From the NCBI RefSeq assembly GCF_002866925.1, contig NZ_PKUQ01000047.1, positions 124,001 to 188,000 of the forward strand: DNA of 64,000 nt, written 5' to 3'. This document shows, in pieces, positions 40,491 through 50,314 of this stretch. Source of the stretch: Cohaesibacter celericrescens. Its GTDB lineage: Bacteria; Pseudomonadota; Alphaproteobacteria; Rhizobiales; Cohaesibacteraceae. Below the pieces are notes generated by a model. That model was not told the origin of the DNA. It saw nothing but the letters and a program-made list of their open reading frames with translations, and ran no database searches. Made by a program: the position numbers and the translations under genes. The stretch's first letter is position 1; every line of letters starts with the position of its first letter.

Positions 40491-41156
40491 CTATTGCGTG
40501 ATTTCCAGATAGAATCCCTCATCCGATTGACGGATGGTCAGATGATCATAATTGTTGATGGACGGGACGCGTTCCGTGGGTGTGAAACCGGCTGCCGCAC
40601 TGATGGCAATAACCGTGCTTTGTGCGGCGAGACCTGCAGTGATGCCCGCTGGAGCATCTTCAAAGACGATGCATTTTTGGGGATCGATTTTGATTTGCGC
40701 CGCACCCAGAAGATAGGGTTCGGGGTCGGGTTTGCCCTTTTTAATTTCATTTGCGGTGACAAGCACATCCGGCATGGGAATTCCGGCAGCTTTTATGCGT
40801 GGCCGCGCGATGGGCTGAGTGCCGGAGGTTACAATTCCCCACGGGATTTGCAAGGCGTCCAAACGCGCAAGAAAGCCAAGTGCGCCTGCAATGGGAATGA
40901 CCCCATCGGTATCGGTGGCTTCCAGATTTTCAAGCCAGAGAAACTCTTCTTGAAGCGCTTCCTCATCCATAAAACTTAGGAGTTCTTTCAGGGATTCCGA
41001 AGCTGGTCTGCCATGAATGACATGAAGAACGTGTTCAGGGTCCTGACCGTGACGCAGAGCCAGTTTGGACCAGGCGCGCGTGACCGCTGCGATTGAATCG
41101 ACCAACGTACCGTCCAGATCAAACAGGCAGGCTTCAAAAGGAAAAGATTTTGACAA
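40491..41156 (-). CDS. HAD-superfamily phosphatase
   Basis: HAD hydrolase of 221 residues from a TTG at 41156 with GGAG seven bases upstream. The open frame continues to 41309 but the extra 51 residues look non-coding. Motif I is LFDLDGTLVDS, motif II IVTSGTQP, motif III Lys in KKGKPDPEPYLLGA, and motif IV VFEDAPAGITAG. The cap domain is the small helical type of the phosphoglycolate/2-deoxyglucose-6-phosphate phosphatase group. It converges on rpiR with a 24-bp gap. Substrate is a small phosphorylated sugar or glycerol (family inference). Confidence 0.88.
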   Translation of the reverse strand: MSKSFPFEACLFDLDGTLVDSIAAVTRAWSKLALRHGQDPEHVLHVIHGRPASESLKELLSFMDEEALQEEFLWLENLEATDTDGVIPIAGALGFLARLDALQIPWGIVTSGTQPIARPRIKAAGIPMPDVLVTANEIKKGKPDPEPYLLGAAQIKIDPQKCIVFEDAPAGITAGLAAQSTVIAISAAAGFTPTERVPSINNYDHLTIRQSDEGFYLEITQ

Positions 41157-41498
41157 GGGGATGCTCCAGACGGAATGAAAGAAGAGGCGCGTAGAAATCG
41201 GGACAGGCTTTGTGCAATCTATAACAAGGTAGCCCAAAAGACATGGCCTAAACTTGCATAGCGGGTCTGTTGTTGCATGGGTATACACCCTAAGGGAAAC
41301 GGATCTCAATCCTATGTCGGTGTGGTATCGTCAAAAGTCTTCTCGAATGCGCGTATTTGAGTGAAACGGGATTGCTTGCAGCTGCCGCTTGTTCTCGCAA
41401 CGGGGGTACATTAGTCTTGAGAATAACCGAAAAAAGCGTGGTGAGTTTTCTGTTTGGCCACGAGGATATAGAATGACCGAGCATTGGCGGATCAGAAA
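41157..41498. other. Intergenic region between the HAD phosphatase and sbcD genes
   Basis: This gap of 342 bp must hold divergent promoters for the phosphatase (minus) and sbcD (plus). A loose direct repeat TTGCATAGCGGGT / TTGCATGGGT is visible near 41254-41286. No SOS box or terminator was recognised and no further gene is supported. Confidence 0.5.
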
Positions 41499-42767
41499 AT
41501 GACAGGCGTGGACAACGGTGAAGATGTAGGCGCCAAAGGCAACGCTCTGCGTGTGCTTCATACTGCTGACTGGCACATTGGTCAGACCCTTAATGGCTGG
41601 TCGCGGCATGAAGAGCATCGGATCTGGTTTGAGCGGCTGGGGGATGTGATTGAACAGCAAGCGGTGGATGTGCTGATTGTCGCAGGCGACATATATGACG
41701 GCATCAACCCATCTGGCGAGTCGCAAAAATTGCTCTATTCTGCCTTGCGATCGTTCAAAGATCGCCGTCCGGAATTGTGCACCGTGATTACCTCTGGCAA
41801 CCATGACCCAACCGTGCGGCTCGAAGCGCCCGGACCCATTCTTGCCAGTCTCGATGTGCATGTCATCGCAACCATGCGCCACATCGCAGATGCCATCGAC
41901 TATGCACAGCATATGATACCGCTGTGCGATGCGTCCGGTACTGTGCGGGCTTGGGTTTGTGCTATTCCCTTTTTGCGGGCTGCCGATCTGCCCGGTTTGA
42001 GCTTTGCTGCTGATGAGAAGCGCGGATCTCCCATTGTTGAGGCGGCACGCCGGTTTCATGCTGATATGGCCGAGGCAGCCCTCGCTCATGCCGGTGGCTT
42101 GCCAATCCTTGCTATGGGGCATTTGCATTGCCATGGAGCCACGGAAAGCGAAGGGGCCGAACGTCGCATTCTGATCGGTGGCGAACATGCCTTGTCTGAA
42201 GATGTTTTCCCCGAGGCATTTGATTATGTGGCGCTTGGCCATTTGCACCGCCCTCAAAATCTGGATGGTGGACGTATCCGGTATTCTGGCTCTTGCTTTC
42301 CATTGTCGGCGGCTGAAATCAGCTATGATCACGGTGTGACCTTGATCGACATTGATGCGGAAGGCTTGCGCAAACACCATCTGTCCATTGAGCGCCCCGT
42401 CGAAATGATCCGATTGCCTGCGCAAGGGGCCATGACATTTGAGGCTTTCGAGGTGGCGCTTGAACAGATTGCACTTCAAGAAGATCTGCCTAAATCCTTG
42501 CGGCCCTTTGTCTATGTTAATCTGCAAGCCACTGGCCCTGCTTCGGTTCTACTGGCCGATGTTGAAAAGCTACTGGCCAAATATCCGCTGCGCACCGCCG
42601 GTGTGCGTGTGCAACGGCTCACCGAGCAGAGCGAACAGACTGCCCCGATTTCTCTTGCGGAAACCACGCCGGAGGAACTGTTTCGCAAGGCATTTGAGAG
42701 CGTCAATGCGACCACACCTGATGAACAGCATATTTCGGCTTTTCGCGATGCCGCCACGGGGGCTTGA
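41499..42767 (+). CDS. sbcD: Exonuclease subunit SbcD (Mre11-like nuclease)
   Basis: Manganese-dependent nuclease half of the SbcCD complex that processes DNA hairpins and blocked ends. The protein is 422 residues from the ATG at 41499; a TTG at 41484 is an alternative. Phosphoesterase motifs: LHTADWHIGQ, VAGDIYDG, SGNHDP, GHLHCHG and ALGHLHRPQ. The C-terminal 110 residues are the SbcC-binding part. The stop is 3 bp before the sbcC start, so the two are cotranscribed. Confidence 0.95.
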   Translation: MTGVDNGEDVGAKGNALRVLHTADWHIGQTLNGWSRHEEHRIWFERLGDVIEQQAVDVLIVAGDIYDGINPSGESQKLLYSALRSFKDRRPELCTVITSGNHDPTVRLEAPGPILASLDVHVIATMRHIADAIDYAQHMIPLCDASGTVRAWVCAIPFLRAADLPGLSFAADEKRGSPIVEAARRFHADMAEAALAHAGGLPILAMGHLHCHGATESEGAERRILIGGEHALSEDVFPEAFDYVALGHLHRPQNLDGGRIRYSGSCFPLSAAEISYDHGVTLIDIDAEGLRKHHLSIERPVEMIRLPAQGAMTFEAFEVALEQIALQEDLPKSLRPFVYVNLQATGPASVLLADVEKLLAKYPLRTAGVRVQRLTEQSEQTAPISLAETTPEELFRKAFESVNATTPDEQHISAFRDAATGA

Positions 42768-42770
42768 TTC

Positions 42771-45700
42771 ATGCAGATTTTGACAATTCGGGGCGGCAAC
42801 CTTGCCAGTCTCTCAAAGCCATTCGAGATTGATCTGACACAGGAGCCGCTGCGCTCAACTGGCCTGTTTGCCATCACGGGTGAGACCGGCGCAGGCAAGT
42901 CCACCATTCTGGATGCCATGTGCCTTGCGCTTTATGGCAATTGTCCGCGGCTTTCTGGTGTTGGTGTCAATGACGATGTACCCGATGTCGCGGGTGAGAC
43001 CATCAAATCCAGTGATCCGCGTGCCATTCTGCGCAGAGGGGCCAGTCAGGGGTTTGCTGAAGTGACATTTCTGGCGCCGGATGGGCTGGCCTATAGGGCG
43101 TCCTGGACAGCGCGACGGGCGCGAGGACGGGCCGAGGGCAAGTTGCAAAATGTCGACCGGTCGCTGACCCGTCTTGAGGATGATGTGGTTCTGGAAAGCC
43201 AGATCAAAGCGGTGACCCAAAAAGTGACCGAGATCACTGGTCTGACCTATGATGAATTCCGCCGCACGGTTTTGTTGGCGCAAGGGGATTTTGACGCATT
43301 TCTTCGCGCCAACACGTCCGAGCGTGCAGCTCTGTTGGAAAAAGTGACCGGAACCGAGATTTATCGTTCCATTTCCAAGCGGGTTTATGCGCGGTTTTTG
43401 GAGGCGCAATCGGCCTTGGGTGTTTTGGAAACCCGACGGGCGGCCACGCCGGTTTTGTCAGATGAGGACCGGTCGCGCTTGAAGGAAGAGAGTGATCAAC
43501 TGACCGGCGAGATTTCGCTGCTCACCATTGAATTGGAGGCGATTGCGCAGAAAATCCGCAAGCATGAGGCCGTGATAGCTGGGCAGGCACAGGTGCATGC
43601 TGCCCAAGAGGCTGAGCAGGCTGCCCATGCTGCAAAAATCGGGGCTGCTGCAGAACGGGCTCAGCTGGAAAAAATAGAAAGGGCGCTTGGACTGAAAGCC
43701 GAACATGCGCGTTTGGTGGCGGCTGACAAGGCATTTGTGCAGCTGACCAAAGATGAAGGATTGGCGCGCCAAGAGCAACTAACCCGCCGCGAGGTTCTTG
43801 AAAACTGCCAAAAAGCCAGTAACCTTGCTGAAAAGAACCATGATGAAGCTGAACGTCTCTTTAAAGAACTTGGGCCCGTTTGGACCGAGGCGGCGCGGCT
43901 GGATAGCATCATTCACACCGCCAAAGAAGAAGTGGCAGAAGCCGAAGCGCTGCACCTCAAACAATCCGAACAAAAAGCCGAGCTGACATTGGCTCTGGCC
44001 GCCTTGAAACACAAACAGCAACAAAGTACCGCGCTGCATGATGCGGCCATCGAACAGTTGGACCGTGCGCCCGAGACTCATTTGCTTGCGGATCGCTGGG
44101 CAGATATTGACCTTTTGATTAAAGAGCGGAGCGTGGTTCGCAAAACCGAAAGCCTTGCCCGCAACGCAGCCAATGCTGAACGACAACGTGGGCAAGAGCT
44201 TCTAGCTAGTTTGAACGCTTTGTCACAAGCTGATGAAGTGGACCGGAAGGCTACTCAAACTCTGGAAGCGGCTATTACAACGGCGAAACAGCGCCTGCAA
44301 GACATTGACAACAATGATCCGCAGCAACGCATGAACCGGTTGCTTGAAGGGGCACAAGCGCTCAAGGATATGAGGCGCGCAGCTGATGATTTTGGCCGTG
44401 CCAAAACCACCCTGTCGCGTGCGGTCGAGGATCAGTCATTGGCCCGCCAAAAACAGGATAGAGAGACAGCAGCGCTGCGCGTTTGTGATAACCAAATACT
44501 GACCCTTTCCGGCAAGGTCGAGGCGCTGCAGACTCCTGCGGATCAGGCCGAGGCGGCGGTTTCCGAGCAAGCGGCCCGTTTGCGTCAGCATTTGCAGTCT
44601 GGTGAACCATGCCCGGTTTGTGGCTCGCTTGAGCATCCCGTGCATGATGATGCATCGCTGATGTCCGTCGCACAAACTCTAAGGCAGACTTTGCAAGATG
44701 CCCGCGCCGATCTGGCTGAAGAACAGAAAAAACATACTGCATTAGAGCGCGCAATCGACGCCGCCACGTTGAGGTTCACCGCAGCGCGAGAGACCGCCGA
44801 GCAGGCAACAACGCTCATTGATGCCAGCCAGACGGCTTTTGTGAGTGCGCGAGAAGCTGCGATAAAGGCAGGACTGACACAGGTTCCAGAGCAAGCTGAA
44901 GGAGCTTTGGTGATTCTTGATGTGTTGCAGGATAAGCTCAATACCCGACAGACCGAGATCGAGGTCTTAATCGTAGAGCAGAGCAAGGTGCGTCAGCAAT
45001 TCGAATCGGGCAGCGATCAGCTCAAACGCCTCGCTAGCAAGCGCGAAGAACGCAGCGAACAACGAGAACTGACAGCGGCGCAAAGCGCGGATGCCCACTC
45101 CAAAGCCTCTTTGAAAGAACAGGAAACAGAGCAAGCGATTGCTCGCATTGAACAGATTGATCGATCCCTTGCCGCACCGCTCGCTGCGGCATCCCAATCC
45201 CTTGACGGGCTGGATGATGATCCTGTTGCTGCTCACAAAACCCTCGAGGCTGTGGTGCAATGGTGGAAGACCCAGATCACGGGACGGGATCAGGCCGCGG
45301 CGCACTTGCAAGATTTGGCACCCAAGGTCGCCGCAGCCGAGGCAAATTTAAAGGGGGCGGTCACCAAGCTCGTAGAGGCGGAACAGTCGCAAAAGGTACG
45401 GCAAGAGCGTTTTGAAGGCTTGCTTTTGGACCGGTCCAAACTTTTGGATGGCGAAGAGACCGATGTCCATCGCTCCCGACATAATGATGCGAGGCTGGCA
45501 GCAAGCCGCAAGCGACAACAGGCTGCAACGGCGCTTTCCAACGCCAAAAGTGATCAATCGAGCGTCGATGCGCGGCTTCAGGCTTGTCTCAATGCATTGG
45601 CCCCCGCGCAGCAGGAAGCCCAAGACGCGCGGGCTGATCTTGATCAAAAACTTGCGGCGGCAGGGTTGGATCAATCAGGGCTGGATGCTTTGTTGGTGCA

Positions 45701-46499
45701 AGGGGCATCAGAAGCGACGCGGTTGCGCAGCTTGCTCAAAGTGCTTGACGATAACCTGACGGGTGCGAGTTCAAACCTCAGAGAACGTCAAGGGGATTTG
45801 CAAAAACTGATCAATGACGGCCTACCTGACGAGCCAGAGGTCGATCTTCGCGCAGCCAAAATGCAACAAGAAACACTGAGGGATGAAAAACGAAAGCGGA
45901 CCGGCTTTATTGATGGTCAATTCAAGTCAGATGATGCGCTGCGTGCCACACAGAAAGATCTGGATGCCCAGATTAAGGCGGCGAAAGCCGTGTGTGATAC
46001 ATGGGCGGCGGTGAACGCGGCTGTCGGGTCCAAGCAGGGGGATCGTTTTGCAAAGATTGCCCAAAGTGTGACGCTGTCGATGCTTGTGGAGCGCGCGAAC
46101 CAACATTTGGCTGATCTGAAACCGCGTTATCAATTATCGGGTGGTGAAGAGCTGGCTCTTCATATTGTCGACAAAGATATGGGCAATGAAGTGCGGTCTA
46201 CTCGATCCTTGTCTGGTGGCGAGCGGTTTCTCGTTTCGCTGTCACTGGCGCTGGCATTGTCTGGCATGGGCGGTCGAGGCGGTTTGGCCGAGACGCTGTT
46301 TATCGACGAGGGGTTTGGCTCATTGGATGCAGAGAGCCTTGATGTGGCTATGGATGCACTGGAAACGTTGCAAGCGCAGGGACGCACGATCGGTGTCATT
46401 TCTCATGTCGAGGCCATGAAGGACCGCATACCGGTGCAATTGCGGGTTCTTCGCCATGGATCGGGCGCAAGCTCGGTGGAATTGGTGGTTTCAGCCTGA
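42771..46499 (+). CDS. sbcC: Exonuclease subunit SbcC (Rad50-like ATPase)
   Basis: SMC-like ATPase of 1242 residues. Walker A is GETGAGKST at the N-terminus, followed by a long coiled coil. The zinc hook is Cys614-Pro-Val-Cys617 (GEPCPVCGS), with the return coil after it. The C-terminal lobe has signature SLSGGERFLVSLSLAL, Walker B TLFIDEGFGSLD and switch His in VISHVEAM. About 200 residues longer than E. coli SbcC, the difference being in the coils. Partner of SbcD, 3 bp upstream. Confidence 0.95.
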   Translation: MQILTIRGGNLASLSKPFEIDLTQEPLRSTGLFAITGETGAGKSTILDAMCLALYGNCPRLSGVGVNDDVPDVAGETIKSSDPRAILRRGASQGFAEVTFLAPDGLAYRASWTARRARGRAEGKLQNVDRSLTRLEDDVVLESQIKAVTQKVTEITGLTYDEFRRTVLLAQGDFDAFLRANTSERAALLEKVTGTEIYRSISKRVYARFLEAQSALGVLETRRAATPVLSDEDRSRLKEESDQLTGEISLLTIELEAIAQKIRKHEAVIAGQAQVHAAQEAEQAAHAAKIGAAAERAQLEKIERALGLKAEHARLVAADKAFVQLTKDEGLARQEQLTRREVLENCQKASNLAEKNHDEAERLFKELGPVWTEAARLDSIIHTAKEEVAEAEALHLKQSEQKAELTLALAALKHKQQQSTALHDAAIEQLDRAPETHLLADRWADIDLLIKERSVVRKTESLARNAANAERQRGQELLASLNALSQADEVDRKATQTLEAAITTAKQRLQDIDNNDPQQRMNRLLEGAQALKDMRRAADDFGRAKTTLSRAVEDQSLARQKQDRETAALRVCDNQILTLSGKVEALQTPADQAEAAVSEQAARLRQHLQSGEPCPVCGSLEHPVHDDASLMSVAQTLRQTLQDARADLAEEQKKHTALERAIDAATLRFTAARETAEQATTLIDASQTAFVSAREAAIKAGLTQVPEQAEGALVILDVLQDKLNTRQTEIEVLIVEQSKVRQQFESGSDQLKRLASKREERSEQRELTAAQSADAHSKASLKEQETEQAIARIEQIDRSLAAPLAAASQSLDGLDDDPVAAHKTLEAVVQWWKTQITGRDQAAAHLQDLAPKVAAAEANLKGAVTKLVEAEQSQKVRQERFEGLLLDRSKLLDGEETDVHRSRHNDARLAASRKRQQAATALSNAKSDQSSVDARLQACLNALAPAQQEAQDARADLDQKLAAAGLDQSGLDALLVQGASEATRLRSLLKVLDDNLTGASSNLRERQGDLQKLINDGLPDEPEVDLRAAKMQQETLRDEKRKRTGFIDGQFKSDDALRATQKDLDAQIKAAKAVCDTWAAVNAAVGSKQGDRFAKIAQSVTLSMLVERANQHLADLKPRYQLSGGEELALHIVDKDMGNEVRSTRSLSGGERFLVSLSLALALSGMGGRGGLAETLFIDEGFGSLDAESLDVAMDALETLQAQGRTIGVISHVEAMKDRIPVQLRVLRHGSGASSVELVVSA

Positions 46500-46849
46500 G
46501 CAACTGTGACCGCCGAATATTCAAGCAGATGGTGATGTGTGGCTTAAAGATCGGTGGCGGTTAAATCTGCGTGTTGGCCACGAAAACGGATTTCCATCTC
46601 GCAATTTTTATGAAATAGATCGCGCGGAGACAATCAGCAGCAACCCTTGAAACGCGGCCATCGCTTACCAAATTCTCGGTCTTGCTGGCGCTTTGGTCTT
46701 ATCAGAAAATCCGTGTTTTCTTTCTGGTTGATCTTTGCGGGAAATTGCGCGTCAATTGTATCAACTATCAAACCGATCAGCTTCCGATAGACCATTGCTG
46801 GAATTCCGGTCAAACATGGCCTTCGATCAACCAAAATGTGATGAATTAA
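46500..46849. other. Intergenic region between sbcC and the nitrilase fusion gene
   Basis: This 350-bp gap has no supported gene, no clear terminator for sbcC and no clear promoter. A TAA lies directly before the next gene's ATG, and no ribosome site is visible there. Confidence 0.5.
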
Positions 46850-48391
46850 ATGAGCCAGAAGATCAAAAACCAGAAGCTTTTTGTCAGAAAAGCCACGATG
46901 GACGACCTCGACGGAATTTGCGCCTTGAGCACAAAGGTTTATGGCGCTTCGGAAGCCTATAGCAAGAAAATGATCCGGTCCCAGATCGCGCGTTTTCCTG
47001 ACGGACAATTCATTGCCCTGTTTGGTGACCAGATCGTGGGGCACGCGGCGACTTTTATTATCGATAGCAAGATCGCAACCAAACCGCATACTTGGAAAGA
47101 AATTACCGCCGGTGGGTATGCCTCGCGGCATAACCCGAACGGGGATATTCTTTACGGAATGGAAGTGAGCGTTGACCCCGAAACCCGTGGTCTGCGGATT
47201 GGTCAACGCCTTTACAATATGCGCAAAAAGCTTTGTGTTGCCATGAAGTTGCGCGGCATTGTTTTTGGTGGACGACTTCCTGGTTATGCAAAGCAAGCCC
47301 GCAAGAACGGTCTTGCCGCAGAAGAATATATCGAGGCAGTCAGTGCCAAAAAGCTAAAAGACAATGTATTGGGCTTTCAGCTTCGTAACGGCTTTGAAAT
47401 TATCGGCTTATTGAAAAATTACCTGCCCAGTGACACCGAGTCGATGGGGTATGCCACCCACATGCAGTGGCATAATGCTCTGTTTGCAGAAGATACAACC
47501 AAACAACGGCGCGGGCGGTCTATTGGGTCTGTGCGTGTGGCGTGCGTTCAGTTTCAGGTGCGCAAGGTCAATTCCTTCGAAGATTTCATGAAGCAAGTGG
47601 AATATTTCGTCGATATTGCCTCCGACTATAAAGCCGACTTTGTTGTTTTTCCCGAGCTCTTTACGCTGTCACTGTTGTCTGCCGAAAATAAAAAGCACAC
47701 GCCGGATGAAGCCATTCTGGACATTACCAAATATACCAGCCGCTATGTCGAGGCCATGAACAAGATGGCGATCTCGTATAATATCAATATCATTGGCGGA
47801 TCGCATCCTTCGCTCGTTGGCGACAGAGTCAGAAATATTTCCTATGTTTTCTTGCGAGGTGGGGAAGTCCATCAGCAAGAAAAAATTCATCCAACGCCGA
47901 ATGAAAAATATTGGTGGAATATGGAAGGCGGCGAAGATCTCAACGTCATCCAGACCGATTGCGGCCCGATTGGGGTTTTGGTTTGTTATGATGCCGAATT
48001 CCCTGAATTGGCACGCCATTTGGCAGATCAGGGCGCCTTGATGCTGTTCGTCCCTTTTTGTACGGATGAACGGCAGGGCTACCTGCGTGTGAGATATTGC
48101 TCACAGGCACGGGCCATTGAAAACCAGATGTATGTGGCAACCGCCGGGGTTGTGGGCAATATACCTGATGTAGAGAATATGGATATTCACTATGCCACAA
48201 GCCATATAATGACCCCATGCGACTTTCCTTTCGCACGGGACGGCATCGCGGCAGAAGCCTCTGCAAACACAGAGACGATCATCTTTGCAGATCTGAACCT
48301 CAATGACCTGCATGTCGCAAGAAAGCAAGGCTCTGTGCAAAACTTCGGAGATCGGCGGTTTGATCTTTATGAGGTGAAATGGTTGAAATAA
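46850..48391 (+). CDS. GNAT acetyltransferase-nitrilase fusion protein
   Basis: Two enzymes in one 513-residue chain. Residues about 8-205 are a GNAT acetyltransferase with the acetyl-CoA loop RGLRIGQRL at 113-121. Residues about 227-510 are a nitrilase-superfamily amidase with Glu269 (FPEL), Lys345 (EKIHPTP) and Cys379 (VCYDAEFPE). The order GNAT then nitrilase is a known but uncharacterised bacterial architecture. The nitrilase half could hydrolyse an N-acyl or omega-amide bond while the GNAT half acylates an amine, but no substrate can be named. Start taken at ATG 46850, right after an in-frame TAA. No Shine-Dalgarno sequence is visible, which is unusual here. Monocistronic, with a terminator 60 bp downstream. 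Confidence 0.92.
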   Translation: MSQKIKNQKLFVRKATMDDLDGICALSTKVYGASEAYSKKMIRSQIARFPDGQFIALFGDQIVGHAATFIIDSKIATKPHTWKEITAGGYASRHNPNGDILYGMEVSVDPETRGLRIGQRLYNMRKKLCVAMKLRGIVFGGRLPGYAKQARKNGLAAEEYIEAVSAKKLKDNVLGFQLRNGFEIIGLLKNYLPSDTESMGYATHMQWHNALFAEDTTKQRRGRSIGSVRVACVQFQVRKVNSFEDFMKQVEYFVDIASDYKADFVVFPELFTLSLLSAENKKHTPDEAILDITKYTSRYVEAMNKMAISYNINIIGGSHPSLVGDRVRNISYVFLRGGEVHQQEKIHPTPNEKYWWNMEGGEDLNVIQTDCGPIGVLVCYDAEFPELARHLADQGALMLFVPFCTDERQGYLRVRYCSQARAIENQMYVATAGVVGNIPDVENMDIHYATSHIMTPCDFPFARDGIAAEASANTETIIFADLNLNDLHVARKQGSVQNFGDRRFDLYEVKWLK

Positions 48392-48451
48392 TCATTCACC
48401 GCCGGTCCGCTTGATCTTCGATGCAGACCTCGGTCTGTGCATATCTTGATG

Positions 48452-48479
48452 AAGGGGGGCTGCTATGTAGGCCCCCTTT
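48452..48479 (+). terminator. Terminator after the nitrilase fusion gene
   Basis: AAGGGGGGCT and AGGCCCCCTT form a stem of about 10 bp with one mismatch and a GCTATGT loop, followed by T-rich sequence. It lies between two convergent genes. Confidence 0.7.
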
Positions 48480-48517
48480 CAGTTTGTCTTGGTAGACAGT
48501 GCCGACATATCCAATCC

Positions 48518-50293
48518 TTAGTGGTTCGGCTCTGCCGCGTCCCATTCGATCAGTAAAGTCGCTAAGGACTGGCGGGCATGCAGCGGGGTCAGGGAGTGAT
48601 CGGCTGCGTGAAGGGTATGGATGACGACATTTTGCATGGCACGCAATTGCATCGCGTCGGGGCCAAAATGGCGATCAATCTCTTCAATCGACAAATCTCC
48701 GTCTGTGCAAATCATCATCACTTTGGTGCCGCGCGCCGTAAGTTTTTGCATCCAGCGTTTGACCTGATTGCCTTGGGAAAGGGCCGATGGTGTCAAATGC
48801 GCAAGGCCTGATTTACCCAATTCAATTGACCGCCGCACCAAGACGCGGGCTCGTTTTGACAATTTGCCGCGAAGAGGGGAAAGGGCGCCGTCTGGCTTGT
48901 TGTCCTTGGGGGTGGCCATGCTTTGTCCCATCATGACCTTGCTGCTCTCATAGGTTTTCCAGATCGCCAGATCCAGCGCATAGGAGGCATTCCACGAAAA
49001 GCACAGCGGATTGACCATGACAAGTTTGGAGACCCGCTTATCCAAGCGTGCCGCATGAAATGCTTGATGTCCACCCGAGCAAATGCCCGTCAGAGCAATG
49101 TTTTGATATCCTCTGCCGCAGAGCCAATCGATGGCGCGGATAACATCCTTGCGAGCTTTTTCATCATACAGAGGGATGCGGCTATCCAAGGATGCTTCAC
49201 TCTGCCCGATATCTGGTAGATCGATGCGCAGTGAGGCGATGCCGTGTGCGGCAAGCGTGCGTGCCGTTTCAACATAGCCGCGTGCCCAGCCGATATGGGC
49301 GTTGCCACCGGTATTAAGAAGCATATAGGCCTCGCTTTGCGTGGGCTTTGCTTTGTCTTGTTGGCGTGGGCGGCAATGGATGCCGACCATATGCGGTGCC
49401 GGACCGATCAGAACAGGCTCTTCCTCATAATCAGGGCCGATCAGAGCGCGAGGTACGCTGGGCGGGTTGCTTGCTTGCGGTGTGCCACCCCTTGGGTTGT
49501 CTTCTGTGCCGCCCCTCTGTTTGATGATCCATTCCGTGCAGCGTTGGATCACATCAAGAGGGATCTGGTTGGCGGTGGGATCGCACATTAAAGTATCATA
49601 GCCATCAAAGCTGGTTCTTGTGACCGCGGAGCCTAATTGTTCCATATGGTCCACCAGACCTTCATTGGCTGCCATGCCGGGTCGTGCTGCCAGATAAATG
49701 GATGCGGGTGGTTTGTTGTCTTTGGTCACGCCGAACGGATCAAATGCTTTGAGCTGTTCAACGGTTTGTTGAGACAGGCGAAACCCCGCGACGGAAAGTC
49801 CGTCAAAAGCATCGTCCATTGGCGATTTTTCAAGCGCACTATCAATCATGCGAGACAAAGCGACCTGCTCCCGCATGAAGGATTTGCCCGAAGCTGGCGG
49901 GGCTAAAAGCGCCAGTGCCGCTACATCCTTGTGACGAGAAGCGGCTGAATATCCCAGCAACGCGCCAAGTCTGAAGCCGATGAGAATGACATCGGAGACG
50001 CCGGTCTCGGCCTTCAGGCAATCGATGGCATTGTCTATGGCTTGAAGCCAACTACCGAGCTGATTGGTGGTTTGATGATTGCCGATTGCGTCGCCGCATC
50101 CGGGATAATCAAACTGCAACACCGGCAGTCCGGCTCTGGAGATTGCACCGGCCAATAGGGAGAGAAAGCGCCGGCTGCACAAATCTTCAAATCCATGCCC
50201 GCCGGCGATAACGACACCGCGAGACCCTTCGGCGTCATTCAACCAACCAACGGTGTTGTTAAAGACAAGCGGTCTTGTGGCAATTGCCGTCAT
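48518..50293 (-). CDS. Tandem alpha/beta hydrolase protein
   Basis: A 591-residue protein made of two alpha/beta hydrolase domains. Domain one (about 1-260) has oxyanion-type VIAGGHGFEDLCSRRF and FDYPGCGDA, but its nucleophile elbow is GFRLG with Arg108 where Ser is expected, so it is probably inactive or not a hydrolase. Domain two (about 320-585) has LPDIGQSEAS, the elbow GICSGGHQ with Cys405 (Ser406 next to it), an acid in CTDGDLS and His in HAADHSLTP. The elbow types recall hydrolases associated with exosortase/exopolysaccharide systems. GGAG precedes the ATG. Last gene of the carrier-protein operon, 21 bp after the GH2 gene. It may release or transfer the finished acyl product (inference). 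Confidence 0.85.
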   Translation of the reverse strand: MTAIATRPLVFNNTVGWLNDAEGSRGVVIAGGHGFEDLCSRRFLSLLAGAISRAGLPVLQFDYPGCGDAIGNHQTTNQLGSWLQAIDNAIDCLKAETGVSDVILIGFRLGALLGYSAASRHKDVAALALLAPPASGKSFMREQVALSRMIDSALEKSPMDDAFDGLSVAGFRLSQQTVEQLKAFDPFGVTKDNKPPASIYLAARPGMAANEGLVDHMEQLGSAVTRTSFDGYDTLMCDPTANQIPLDVIQRCTEWIIKQRGGTEDNPRGGTPQASNPPSVPRALIGPDYEEEPVLIGPAPHMVGIHCRPRQQDKAKPTQSEAYMLLNTGGNAHIGWARGYVETARTLAAHGIASLRIDLPDIGQSEASLDSRIPLYDEKARKDVIRAIDWLCGRGYQNIALTGICSGGHQAFHAARLDKRVSKLVMVNPLCFSWNASYALDLAIWKTYESSKVMMGQSMATPKDNKPDGALSPLRGKLSKRARVLVRRSIELGKSGLAHLTPSALSQGNQVKRWMQKLTARGTKVMMICTDGDLSIEEIDRHFGPDAMQLRAMQNVVIHTLHAADHSLTPLHARQSLATLLIEWDAAEPNH

Positions 50294-50314
50294 GCTAGGT
50301 CTCCTTGACGGTGT

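Noticed and set aside
41331-42527. Open frame of 398 codons on the minus strand opposite sbcD
   Set aside because: The protein has no family features and fully overlaps the clearly conserved SbcD motifs.
46735-46962. Small frame of 75 codons overlapping the start of the nitrilase fusion gene
   Set aside because: Out of frame with the conserved gene, no ribosome site and no recognisable product.
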